From Gammaproteobacteria bacterium (GTDB lineage: Bacteria; Pseudomonadota; Gammaproteobacteria; Eutrophobiales; Eutrophobiaceae), in contig JACVQI010000133.1 of NCBI GenBank assembly GCA_015661095.1, forward strand, positions 1 to 5,655: 5,655 nucleotides of DNA, given 5' to 3'. The notes beneath the pieces were generated by a model, which saw nothing but the letters and a program-made list of their open reading frames with translations, was not told the DNA's origin and searched no databases. This document shows positions 1-5,655 of the stretch, piece by piece; position 1 is the first letter of the stretch, and the number at the start of each line of letters is the position of its first letter. The position numbers were made by a program, and so were the translations under genes.

Positions 1-819
1 TTTTTGGAACGGGGATTTTTCCAGCAAGTTCTTTTGCTCAAAATAAATGAAAGACCCGATCATTGTATACAGCAGGATGAACACACCTATTGCGAGTAGA
101 TACGGATTGACGATAAACAGCTTGTAACCGGCGAAGGGATTCCCGCCTATCCTGACGGCGGCGAGGTTCGACTGGGCTGCCTCGTTGTGCAGATCGGTGC
201 TCTTCAACCGTCCCAGGTAAAAAACCAGCGGCACCGGCAATACCAGCATAATCGCGGCGATCAGCATCAGGATATCGTTTCCGATCAGTCCCGCGAAAAA
301 GGTCGGCACCCACGGCCCAACCAGCGCCCCGGCGCTGGTGCCGGCTGCTACAACCGCAAATACGCGTTTGGCCTGTTCCTTGGTGAACAGATCCGCCATG
401 AAGCTCCAGAACACGGACAAATGAAACAAGCTGAAGACACTGACCCACACGTAAAATGATTTATCAACTAAGGTTCGATCCCCGACAGCGGAGGCAGCGA
501 GGAAGAAGATTATGAAACTGGCCGAGAAAAAACCATAAACGCTGGGCACCAGATACTGAAATCTGATCCGGGCAACGGCATATCCATACAACGCGACTAT
601 GCCGATACTGATAATCAGATTCAAGGTCCAGAGAAAGCTGACCTCCGCATCGCTCCAATCACTGGCCATGGCATCCCGTACCGGTCGGAGGATGTAATAG
701 GCCGCCATCAGGATAAAAACGAAAGCAAAAGAGACGAAGGTAGCCTTTAATTCGTTCGGTTCCAGCCTCGAAGTGGCTTTAAATACGCGGGAAAATACGT
801 TCTGTGGTTCAGTGGTCAT
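1..819 (-). CDS. NTP/NDP-exchange-type MFS membrane transporter, N-terminal part (cut by window edge)
   Basis: The reading frame starts at the ATG complementary to 817-819 and runs without a stop to the left edge, giving 273 residues of a protein whose family is usually well over 400 long. After a hydrophilic N-terminus of about 24 residues there are about seven hydrophobic segments (roughly residues 25-44, 62-84, 90-109, 121-141, 152-175, 183-203 and 238-258), so this is a polytopic inner-membrane protein. The AYYILRPVRDAM stretch (40-51) and the WSFMADLF...QAKR.FA...AGTSAGA..GP pattern (138-169) resemble the ATP/ADP translocase-like MFS family (COG3202, NTP/NDP exchange transporters). Well-studied members exchange nucleotides in plastids and obligate intracellular bacteria, but many free-living bacteria carry uncharacterised relatives, so the substrate is not known here. 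It lies 115 nt downstream of panB on the same strand and may be cotranscribed. Family assignment is fairly sure; substrate is not. Confidence 0.85.
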   Translation of the reverse strand, partial: MTTEPQNVFSRVFKATSRLEPNELKATFVSFAFVFILMAAYYILRPVRDAMASDWSDAEVSFLWTLNLIISIGIVALYGYAVARIRFQYLVPSVYGFFSASFIIFFLAASAVGDRTLVDKSFYVWVSVFSLFHLSVFWSFMADLFTKEQAKRVFAVVAAGTSAGALVGPWVPTFFAGLIGNDILMLIAAIMLVLPVPLVFYLGRLKSTDLHNEAAQSNLAAVRIGGNPFAGYKLFIVNPYLLAIGVFILLYTMIGSFIYFEQKNLLEKSPFQK

Positions 820-826
820 AGAGATA

Positions 827-832
827 TCCTTC
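827..832 (-). promoter_or_regulatory. Ribosome binding site of the transporter gene
   Basis: On the minus strand GAAGGA lies 7 nt before the ATG at 819. It is the only clear Shine-Dalgarno match among the four minus-strand genes and supports this start over later in-frame ATGs. Confidence 0.7.
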
Positions 833-934
833 AAGCAGGGTCAATTGATCGAAATTCACCGTGCGATGATTGCGTTGTTTATTTGAGAACACGTCCGATT
901 CAGATAATTACCAGATGTTAAATTCAAACCGGCT

Positions 935-1687
935 TTATTCCGGAAATTTGCGTTGTTCGACCTCGGCCCGGAATTGGGCGACGGCCTCGACGATGCTTTT
1001 ACCGACGTAGGCATATTGTTTGGAAAACGGCGGCCAGCGATCGCCCATGCCGATGGCGTCGTTGATGACCAGCACCTGCCCATCGCAGAGATTGCCGGCG
1101 CCTATGCCGATGGTCGGGATCGGGATGGCGTCGGTGATGCTTTTGGCCAGTTCTTTCGGAATATGTTCCAGCACCAGCATGAAGGCGCCAGCCGCGGCGA
1201 TGCCCCTGGCTTCTTCCAGCACTCGTTCGGCATCGGCCTTGCTCTTGCCAACCTGTTTGAAACTGGACGCGGTCTGTGGGGTCAGTCCGGAGTGCCCGAC
1301 CACTTCCACCGCGTTTTTCCGCAGATAACTGATGACATCGTACTTCGGTCCTTCCAGTTTGATGCTATCGGCGCCGGCATCCAGCAGCAACCGGGCGTTT
1401 TTCAGCGCCGTGGCGGGATTGTTGTCGGTGTTATAGGGCATGTCGCCGATGATATGGGTGTTCGGTGCGCCCCGGCGCACGGCGCTGACGTGATAGCACA
1501 TATGCTCGATGGTGACAGTGCGGGTGCTGTCCATGCCCATCTCCACCATACCCACGGAGTCGCCAACCAGGATGATCGGTATCCCGGCTTGTTCCAGGGA
1601 TTTCGCTACCGGTGTCGTATAGGCGGTCAACATGGTGACTGGGGTTTTCCCTTTCAGATCGAGAAAGGCTTTGGCTGAGTATTTCAT
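935..1687 (-). CDS. panB: 3-methyl-2-oxobutanoate hydroxymethyltransferase (ketopantoate hydroxymethyltransferase)
   Basis: PanB transfers a hydroxymethyl group from 5,10-methylenetetrahydrofolate to 2-ketoisovalerate to give ketopantoate, the first committed step of pantothenate and CoA synthesis, in the cytoplasm. At 250 residues it is slightly shorter than E. coli PanB (264), mostly at the C-terminus. The family signatures appear in order: MLTAY (19-23), LVGDSVGM (40-47), the DST.TVT stretch (53-59), IGDMPY (80-85), KLEG (110-113), GHSGLTPQ (131-138), LVLEHIP (171-177) and IGIGAGNLCDGQVLV (193-207). Metal ligands D43, D82 and E112 and the catalytic glutamate E174 match D45, D84, E114 and E181 of E. 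coli. Two features differ from E. coli: AYD is AYT (24), and the GGYKVQGR loop after GLTPQ is replaced by SSFKQVGKSK (141-150). It therefore belongs to a divergent PanB branch. No Shine-Dalgarno is obvious before the ATG. panC, often a neighbour, is not adjacent. Confidence 0.93.
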   Translation of the reverse strand: MKYSAKAFLDLKGKTPVTMLTAYTTPVAKSLEQAGIPIILVGDSVGMVEMGMDSTRTVTIEHMCYHVSAVRRGAPNTHIIGDMPYNTDNNPATALKNARLLLDAGADSIKLEGPKYDVISYLRKNAVEVVGHSGLTPQTASSFKQVGKSKADAERVLEEARGIAAAGAFMLVLEHIPKELAKSITDAIPIPTIGIGAGNLCDGQVLVINDAIGMGDRWPPFSKQYAYVGKSIVEAVAQFRAEVEQRKFPE

Positions 1688-1719
1688 TGTTATCTGTTTT
1701 GAGGTTGTTGTTATCGATG

Positions 1720-1742
1720 CTTCATTATAGCGCTTAATGAAG
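1720..1742. repeat. Perfect inverted repeat in the cca-panB gap, overlapping a possible panB -10 box
   Basis: Arms CTTCATTA (1720-1727) and TAATGAAG (1735-1742) are exact 8-base reverse complements around a 7-base loop. On the plus strand five T follow (1743-1747), which resembles a weak intrinsic terminator facing cca, but no plus-strand gene ends here. On the minus strand no T run follows, so it should not stop slt-cca readthrough. The minus-strand arm contains TATAAT (1729 down to 1724), a perfect -10 hexamer. The best -35 at 17-nt spacing (GGATA within CGGATA, 1752 down to 1747) matches only 3 of 6. It may be an operator over a panB promoter, a processing hairpin, or chance in AT-rich spacer. 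Confidence 0.45.
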
Positions 1743-1745
1743 TTT

Positions 1746-2957
1746 TTATCCGCCGTGGATGGACTGGATCGCGTTAATACGCAATAAGCGAATCGCTTCT
1801 CCCATGCCCTTCCCCGTCAGGCCCTGGGCAGTTAATTCACTGATATCGATAGCGATGGCGGCAGTCAGGCAGGCGGCGAAGAATCGTGCCTGGGGATAGT
1901 CGCGATCCTCTAAGCCGGTCCTGCCCCGGGCGTCGGCTTCACAGGCCAACAGGAATTGTTCGAAACGATCGGGGCGGCGAAAGGCATCGAGCGCTTCCAA
2001 TTTGCGTACGATAGTGGAAGGTTGCATCTCATTGATCCGGTGACAATCCAGGTGATAACGCGCCACGATGACCGCCAGTTCTCGGTATTGATTGGGGATA
2101 CGGAAACGGTCGCAAAGCTGCAGGACCAGACTGGCACCGCGCTCTTCGTGGCCCTTGTGGCTGGGCCATTCCTCCCTGGGCGTCACCGCCTTGCCCAGAT
2201 CATGCACCAGTGCGGCGAAACGGATCACCGGATCGGCCGTCAGCTTGCAGGCTTGCTCCAGGACCAGCATGGTATGAATGCCGCTGTCGATTTCCGGATG
2301 GTAATCCACTGGTTGGGGCACGCCAAACAGATTGTCGATTTCCGGAAACACCCTGGCCAGGGCGCCGCATTCCCTCAATACACTGAAGAACCGAGCCGGT
2401 TGTCGTTCCGTCAGGGCCCGTTCCGTTTCCTGCCAGATCCGTTCGGCCGCCAGGGCTTCCAGTTCCAGGGTTTGTGAGATTTCCTTCAACAGTGTCTGTG
2501 TTTCCGGCGCGATGCTGAAATTATAACGTGCTGCGAACCGGGCCACCCGGATGACCCGCAGCGGATCCTCGACGAAGGCCGGTGAGACATGCCGCAGGAT
2601 CCCGGCCTCCAGGTCGGCCCGGCCGTGATAGGGATCGATGATATTGCCATCAGCGTCTTCGGCGATGGCGTTGATGGTCAGATCTCGGCGTTTGAGATCT
2701 TCCTCCAGCGTCACTGCGGGCGAGGTGTTGAAGCTGAATCCCTTATACCCGGGTGCCGTTTTCCGTTCGGTGCGGGCCAGCGCGTATTCCTCATGGGTTT
2801 CCGGATGCAGGAAAACCGGAAAATCCCGGCCGACTGGCTTGTAGCCAAGGGTCAGCATTGCCTCGGGGGTGGCGCCGATCACGACCCAATCATGGTCCTG
2901 TACCGGTTGCCCCAGGAGACGATCGCGGACCGCACCGCCGACTTTATAGATTTTCAT
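1746..2957 (-). CDS. cca: Multifunctional CCA-adding enzyme (tRNA nucleotidyltransferase with HD domain)
   Basis: Adds or repairs the 3'-terminal CCA of tRNAs from CTP and ATP without a nucleic acid template, in the cytoplasm. The 403-residue protein has the class II nucleotidyltransferase head: GGAVRD (7-12), the catalytic pair D21 and D23 in QDHDWVVIGATPE, the FPVFLHP...EEYALARTERK block (46-66), RRDLTINA (90-97) which precedes the nucleotide-selecting region, and EDPLRVIRVARFAAR (130-144). The C-terminal half carries an HD domain with HPEIDSGIHT (220-229) and LVHDLGK (H252-D253). This arrangement is that of the E. coli enzyme, whose HD domain has phosphatase and 2',3'-cyclic phosphodiesterase activity. 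Length is close to E. coli Cca (412). MKIYKVGGAVRD matches the usual family N-terminus and fixes the start, although no Shine-Dalgarno is visible. It follows slt by 77 nt and precedes panB by 58 nt. No missing key residue was noticed. Confidence 0.97.
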   Translation of the reverse strand: MKIYKVGGAVRDRLLGQPVQDHDWVVIGATPEAMLTLGYKPVGRDFPVFLHPETHEEYALARTERKTAPGYKGFSFNTSPAVTLEEDLKRRDLTINAIAEDADGNIIDPYHGRADLEAGILRHVSPAFVEDPLRVIRVARFAARYNFSIAPETQTLLKEISQTLELEALAAERIWQETERALTERQPARFFSVLRECGALARVFPEIDNLFGVPQPVDYHPEIDSGIHTMLVLEQACKLTADPVIRFAALVHDLGKAVTPREEWPSHKGHEERGASLVLQLCDRFRIPNQYRELAVIVARYHLDCHRINEMQPSTIVRKLEALDAFRRPDRFEQFLLACEADARGRTGLEDRDYPQARFFAACLTAAIAIDISELTAQGLTGKGMGEAIRLLRINAIQSIHGG

Positions 2958-3034
2958 GACTGCAAGTTACCATGCAGATAGGTTATACGCGCCAGCGCGA
3001 CCAGGTTATCAGGCAAGGATCGGTCAGACCGGCA

Positions 3035-5035
3035 TTATCTCAAGCTGGCCGCCAATCTTTCCCCGGGACAACTCAGGCTGGCGACAGTTTTCGTCTGCGC
3101 CGGAGTGACCATAGCCATGCGCTCATGCACCGGGATGATATTTTTTTGCAGCCGCCAATCGTAGATGCTGGCGTAATAGAGAATACGCTGGACATATTTT
3201 CTGGTTTCCTCGAACGGGATCTGCTCGATCCAGATTTCCGGTTTCGTACAGCCTGATACCGGCAGCCATTTCTTCACGTTACCGGGACCGGCATTATAGG
3301 CCGCGGTGGCGAGAATGAAATTTCCGTTAAAATGCTTGTACATTCTACGCATATACTCCGTACCAATCGGCACATTGGTGTCCGCCTGTAACAAGTGGCT
3401 GGTAAAGAATTTTTTCATACCAAGAGCTGATGCCGTTTCCCGGCCAGTGGCCGGCATCACCTGCATCAGGCCCATGGCACCTGCGGGTGACTGCGCGTCT
3501 TCCATGAAGATGCTTTCCGCCCGTGTCAGTGCAAAGACCCAGCTTAAGTCCAGATCCCGTTTGCTGGCATTGCTGGCAAGGATTTTTTCATACGGCAGAG
3601 GAAAGCGCAGGTTTAAATCGTCTTCCGCTTTCGCCTGCCCCAGTGTCAGGATGACCTGGTCATGCCAGCCCCAGTCGGAGGCGATACTGGCGGCGATCTG
3701 GAGTTGATAACTGGTCATGTCCTTGAAGGCATGTTGCCACTCGCGGCGGGCTGAATAGCTCATGCCAAGCGCATGTAATTCACGCGCCCGGACGATGGCG
3801 GGTTTGACTGAGATTTTCTGCCATTCACTCAGGTCTTCTGGCAGCGAGCGATGGCCCATGTCGTAGGATAAGCCAAGCTTGTCAGTTGCCAGGAAACCGT
3901 AATAATCGCGTTCCTGAGCCACGGTCTTATAGAGTTCAAGTGAGGACTCTTTGTTTCCGGTTTCCGCAAGGGCTTGCGCGTGCCAGTAGAGCCAGCGTTG
4001 TTTTACTTCCGCCAGTGGCGGGTCTCCGGTCGTCCATTGCAGCAGTTGGGTCCAATCCTTGTTCTGCAGGGCGGTGGCCAGACGCCAGTGGAATATTTCC
4101 TCGTCAACGAGGGAATTACGGACCTGCTCGAGAATCTCTCGGGCTTGCGCGTGTTTTTTGCTGGCGGCCTTGATGGCGATGGTCCGTTCAATAGCGTCGA
4201 TCTGGCCGGAATCAAAGGTGTAGGCGGGCTTCAATTCTCGCCAGCGGCTGATGGCTTTGTCGATATCCAGACCAGCCAGGCGGGTCATGCCGTGGGTCAG
4301 GATCTCGCGGACGATCGGTATGTCCCCATATTTGGGATTCTGGGTCAATTTGCCGGGGTTGTTAAAGGTATCGATCCACAGTGTCACCCATTTCTTGTTT
4401 TCCGCTTGCAGGAAGCCGATCAGATATTTCGCCAGGCTGGTGTTACCAGCCGCCATAGCCAGCTTGACCCGCTGCAGGACCAGATTATCGGTGAACAGCT
4501 GGCTTTTATAGAGCAGCGCAAAAGTGGCATCGCATTGTGGTGGTATGGATTTCCCGGACAGCCACAGGCTGCGCGCATCCTCCAGCAAATAAGCCGGATT
4601 TTTGGTTTGCAGCCTTGCATGCAGATGGTAACAGCGCAGGGTTTCGTTGGTCTGCGGCGTGTAATTATCCAGATAAGCCTGCCAGCGATTGCGCCTGGCG
4701 AGATATCTTAACCAGTCCCGACGCAGATCGTCCGCGGTCGGCAGGTCGCCATAATGCTTCAGGAAACTGATGATCTCCTCGTCCTTCGCCTGCCACAGGT
4801 TCGAATTCAGATAATACTGCAACAGGTAGGGATAGAGTGGGTAGTCCGTGAGTTTGCCGGTCAGTTGTTTGTAGGAGTCGAGCTTGTTCGCCCGTAAGGC
4901 ATTTCTGGCCTGGACGAACAGCCGGCGCTGTTGCTCAAGTCTGGTGTCTACCGGCACTGCCGCGGACGCCACCTGATATCCCGTCAGGATTGATATCAGG
5001 ATCAAACCACAGGATATGATTTTCATTTTCACCAT
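3035..5035 (-). CDS. slt: Soluble lytic murein transglycosylase (Slt70 type)
   Basis: A periplasmic enzyme that cleaves the MurNAc-GlcNAc bond of peptidoglycan with formation of 1,6-anhydromuramyl ends, used in wall turnover and insertion of envelope structures. The 666-residue precursor (E. coli Slt70: 645) begins with a signal peptide: K3 and K5, a hydrophobic core at 6-20, and a probable signal peptidase I site after A25 in VASA-AVP. Residues about 30-480 are an alpha-helical superhelix like the doughnut U/L domains of Slt70. Residues about 490-630 are the lysozyme-like catalytic domain: RAES with catalytic E507, GAMGLMQVMPAT (519-530), AAYNAGPGNVKKWL (578-591), and IPFEETRKYVQRILYYASIY (606-625). 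E. coli has RQES at the catalytic site; the Q-to-A change spares the glutamate. The first ATG (5035) and a second in-frame ATG (5026) both give a good signal peptide and neither has a clear Shine-Dalgarno, so the start is uncertain by three codons. It is the first of the leftward genes and diverges from the CULT gene. Confidence 0.96.
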   Translation of the reverse strand: MVKMKIISCGLILISILTGYQVASAAVPVDTRLEQQRRLFVQARNALRANKLDSYKQLTGKLTDYPLYPYLLQYYLNSNLWQAKDEEIISFLKHYGDLPTADDLRRDWLRYLARRNRWQAYLDNYTPQTNETLRCYHLHARLQTKNPAYLLEDARSLWLSGKSIPPQCDATFALLYKSQLFTDNLVLQRVKLAMAAGNTSLAKYLIGFLQAENKKWVTLWIDTFNNPGKLTQNPKYGDIPIVREILTHGMTRLAGLDIDKAISRWRELKPAYTFDSGQIDAIERTIAIKAASKKHAQAREILEQVRNSLVDEEIFHWRLATALQNKDWTQLLQWTTGDPPLAEVKQRWLYWHAQALAETGNKESSLELYKTVAQERDYYGFLATDKLGLSYDMGHRSLPEDLSEWQKISVKPAIVRARELHALGMSYSARREWQHAFKDMTSYQLQIAASIASDWGWHDQVILTLGQAKAEDDLNLRFPLPYEKILASNASKRDLDLSWVFALTRAESIFMEDAQSPAGAMGLMQVMPATGRETASALGMKKFFTSHLLQADTNVPIGTEYMRRMYKHFNGNFILATAAYNAGPGNVKKWLPVSGCTKPEIWIEQIPFEETRKYVQRILYYASIYDWRLQKNIIPVHERMAMVTPAQTKTVASLSCPGERLAASLR

Positions 5036-5100
5036 ACTGCTGATGTTTTTGTGGACAGTCTGCCCTGGATTTCAGTTCTGATAACCGCCGGTCCCTAATC

Positions 5101-5110
5101 TTATGCATAA
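5101..5110. repeat. 10-bp perfect palindrome TTATGCATAA near the predicted slt transcription start
   Basis: TTATGCATAA is its own reverse complement. It begins 7 nt downstream of the predicted minus-strand -10 box of slt, so it would cover about +1 to +10 of that transcript. It could be a small operator half or dyad; its AT-rich nature means chance is possible. Confidence 0.3.
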
Positions 5111-5116
5111 TTCTAA

Positions 5117-5146
5117 AATATAGCTTGTGAAAAATTAAGGGGTCGA
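5117..5146 (-). promoter_or_regulatory. slt: Candidate sigma-70-type promoter for slt
   Basis: Read on the minus strand, TCGACC (5146 down to 5141, 4 of 6 to TTGACA) is followed after 18 nt by TATATT (5122 down to 5117, 5 of 6 to TATAAT). The start of transcription would fall near 5110, giving a 5' leader of about 75 nt before the slt ATG. The match is moderate and judged by eye only. Confidence 0.4.
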
Positions 5147-5213
5147 TAGGGCGAAACTGTGTATTTACCCTGACAGCCGGACAATTTTATCGGGCTTTCC
5201 AATTCCTACTGCC

Positions 5214-5219
5214 AGGAGG
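5214..5219 (+). promoter_or_regulatory. Strong Shine-Dalgarno sequence upstream of a short ORF, not of the CULT ATG
   Basis: AGGAGG is the best ribosome binding site in the window. It lies 6 nt before GTG 5226 and 12 nt before the in-frame ATG 5232. It is 73 nt before the CULT ATG at 5293, too far to serve it directly. Confidence 0.6.
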
Positions 5220-5225
5220 TAACCA

Positions 5226-5276
5226 GTGCCGATGAACTATACTGTAATTATTTATCTCAATCCCCGGTCTTCATGA
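5226..5276 (+). CDS. Putative 16-residue leader peptide upstream of the CULT gene
   Basis: GTG at 5226, 6 nt after AGGAGG, opens a frame of 16 codons encoding MPMNYTVIIYLNPRSS, ending at TGA 5274-5276; starting at ATG 5232 it would be 14 residues. The peptide is not recognised. Its stop lies inside the hairpin at 5264-5280 and 16 nt before the CULT ATG, a spacing that allows translational coupling. The frame differs from that of CULT. Removing one C from the CCCC run at 5262-5265, or a +1 slip there, would join this frame to the CULT frame and give a longer CULT N-terminus. So it may be a real leader, the true start of the CULT protein through frameshift or sequence error, or a chance ORF behind a chance SD. 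Confidence 0.4.
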   Translation: MPMNYTVIIYLNPRSS

Positions 5277-5280
5277 CCGG
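5264..5280 (+). repeat. GC-rich hairpin between the short ORF and the CULT start codon
   Basis: CCGGTC (5264-5269) and GACCGG (5275-5280) form a perfect 6-bp stem around the loop TTCAT. No T tract follows, so it is not a typical intrinsic terminator. It contains the short-ORF stop codon and ends 12 nt before the CULT ATG, so in mRNA it could limit initiation unless ribosomes translating the short ORF open it. Confidence 0.55.
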
Positions 5281-5292
5281 CTACATATCGCT

Positions 5293-5655
5293 ATGGGTAC
5301 TGCTATCTCCATTTACTGGTTTGATACAACGGCCAACCCTGAGGCAGTAACTAAGGACAGGGAGCGCGAGGCTGATATAGGCCAGGGTAATAAAATCCGC
5401 TGCCGCAGTTGTGAGCATATTGTTACTGACGACGGTCAAAGAATCTCCATCAATAACAGTCATTCGCATTGCCGGATCAATCCCAGCGGCGTCGAATATC
5501 ATTTTCAATGTTTCGGCCAGGCGCCGGGCTGCGACGTCTTTGGTACAGCGACCATGGAGCACATCTGGTTCACCGGTTACCACTGGCAGATTGCCGTCTG
5601 CAACCTGTGTGGTGAACATCTGGGCTGGTATTTTAGTGGAGAGGCTGCGTTTTAC
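5293..5655 (+). CDS. Cereblon-like CULT domain protein (cut by window edge)
   Basis: The 121 visible residues run in frame to the right edge. After a polar N-terminus of about 35 residues comes a CULT domain, the beta-sheet domain that binds thalidomide-type glutarimides in eukaryotic cereblon and is also found in single-domain bacterial proteins such as Magnetospirillum MsCI4. Visible marks: zinc ligands C37-x2-C40 and C103-x2-C106; the NPSG turn at 63-66; E89-H90 before the cage; cage tryptophans W92, W98 and W112; and F114. The distances N63-W92-W98-C103-C106-W112-F114 are the same as N351-W380-W386-C391-C394-W400-F402 in human CRBN. No Lon-like domain or DDB1-binding region precedes it, so it is not a ubiquitin ligase receptor. 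No signal peptide is apparent, so it is probably cytoplasmic. Only the C-terminal end of the domain is missing. ATG 5293 is the only conventional start in the frame after the stop at 5245-5247, but it has no Shine-Dalgarno. The function of bacterial family members is unsettled; affinity for cyclic imides, such as those formed on damaged protein ends, is a reasonable inference. Confidence 0.9.
   Translation, partial: MGTAISIYWFDTTANPEAVTKDREREADIGQGNKIRCRSCEHIVTDDGQRISINNSHSHCRINPSGVEYHFQCFGQAPGCDVFGTATMEHIWFTGYHWQIAVCNLCGEHLGWYFSGEAAFY

Noticed and set aside
38..448. A 136-codon minus-strand open frame at the left end
   Set aside because: It overlaps the transporter frame on the same strand in another phase. 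The transporter frame is open for 273 codons with seven membrane segments and a good RBS, while this frame is arginine-rich with no domain.
841..862. Imperfect inverted repeat GGTCAATT / AATTCACC and the palindrome TCAATTGA in the panB-transporter gap
   Set aside because: One mismatch, low GC and no T run after it; too weak to call a terminator or operator.
953..1678. A 241-codon plus-strand open frame across panB
   Set aside because: It lies antisense to panB, whose translation carries all family motifs. The plus-strand product is rich in H, G and D in the way expected for a mirror of conserved codons.
3022..3034. Possible short hairpin (CGGT CTG ACCG on the minus strand) just after the slt stop codon
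   Set aside because: Only four paired bases and no U tract, so not a supported terminator.
3974..4711. A 245-codon plus-strand open frame inside slt
   Set aside because: It is antisense to the helical domain of Slt, with no known motif.
5281..5619. A 112-codon minus-strand open frame over the CULT region
   Set aside because: It is the antisense shadow of the CULT frame, which has clear conserved zinc and tryptophan motifs; the minus-strand translation shows no recognisable domain.

Overview
The window looks like a chromosomal segment from a proteobacterium, most likely a gammaproteobacterium. This rests on protein content: an E. coli-type CCA-adding enzyme with a fused HD domain, and a full-length Slt70-type lytic transglycosylase. 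Base composition is moderate, near 50% GC. The species cannot be named from the sequence. No mobile element, tRNA, rRNA or CRISPR array is visible.

Layout. Four genes lie on the minus strand. Read in transcription order from right to left they are: slt, a periplasmic soluble lytic murein transglycosylase (3035-5035); cca, the tRNA CCA-adding enzyme (1746-2957); panB, ketopantoate hydroxymethyltransferase (935-1687); and the N-terminal 273 residues of an integral membrane carrier of the NTP/NDP-exchange type, cut by the left edge (1-819). The gaps are 77, 58 and 115 nt, and no convincing minus-strand terminator lies between them. They could therefore be cotranscribed, although their functions (cell-wall turnover, tRNA maturation, pantothenate/CoA synthesis, membrane transport) share no single pathway.

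A 257-nt divergent intergenic region (5036-5292) separates slt from a plus-strand gene cut by the right edge (5293-5655). Its 121 visible residues form a CULT domain, the thalidomide-binding domain of eukaryotic cereblon. Both zinc-binding CxxC pairs, the NP turn, the three cage tryptophans and the following aromatic are present. From the NP turn onward the spacing equals human CRBN residue for residue. This is the most interesting item in the window, since the physiological role of bacterial single-domain cereblon-like proteins is not settled.

The 5' side of the CULT gene is unusual. The only strong Shine-Dalgarno sequence (AGGAGG, 5214-5219) does not serve the CULT ATG. It serves a 16-codon reading frame in another phase (5226-5276), whose stop lies inside a GC-rich perfect hairpin just before the CULT ATG. 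This suggests a leader peptide, translational coupling, a +1 frameshift at a CCCC run, or a one-base sequence error that hides a longer N-terminus.

panB is clearly PanB by its metal ligands and catalytic glutamate, but it has a changed active-site loop compared with the E. coli enzyme.
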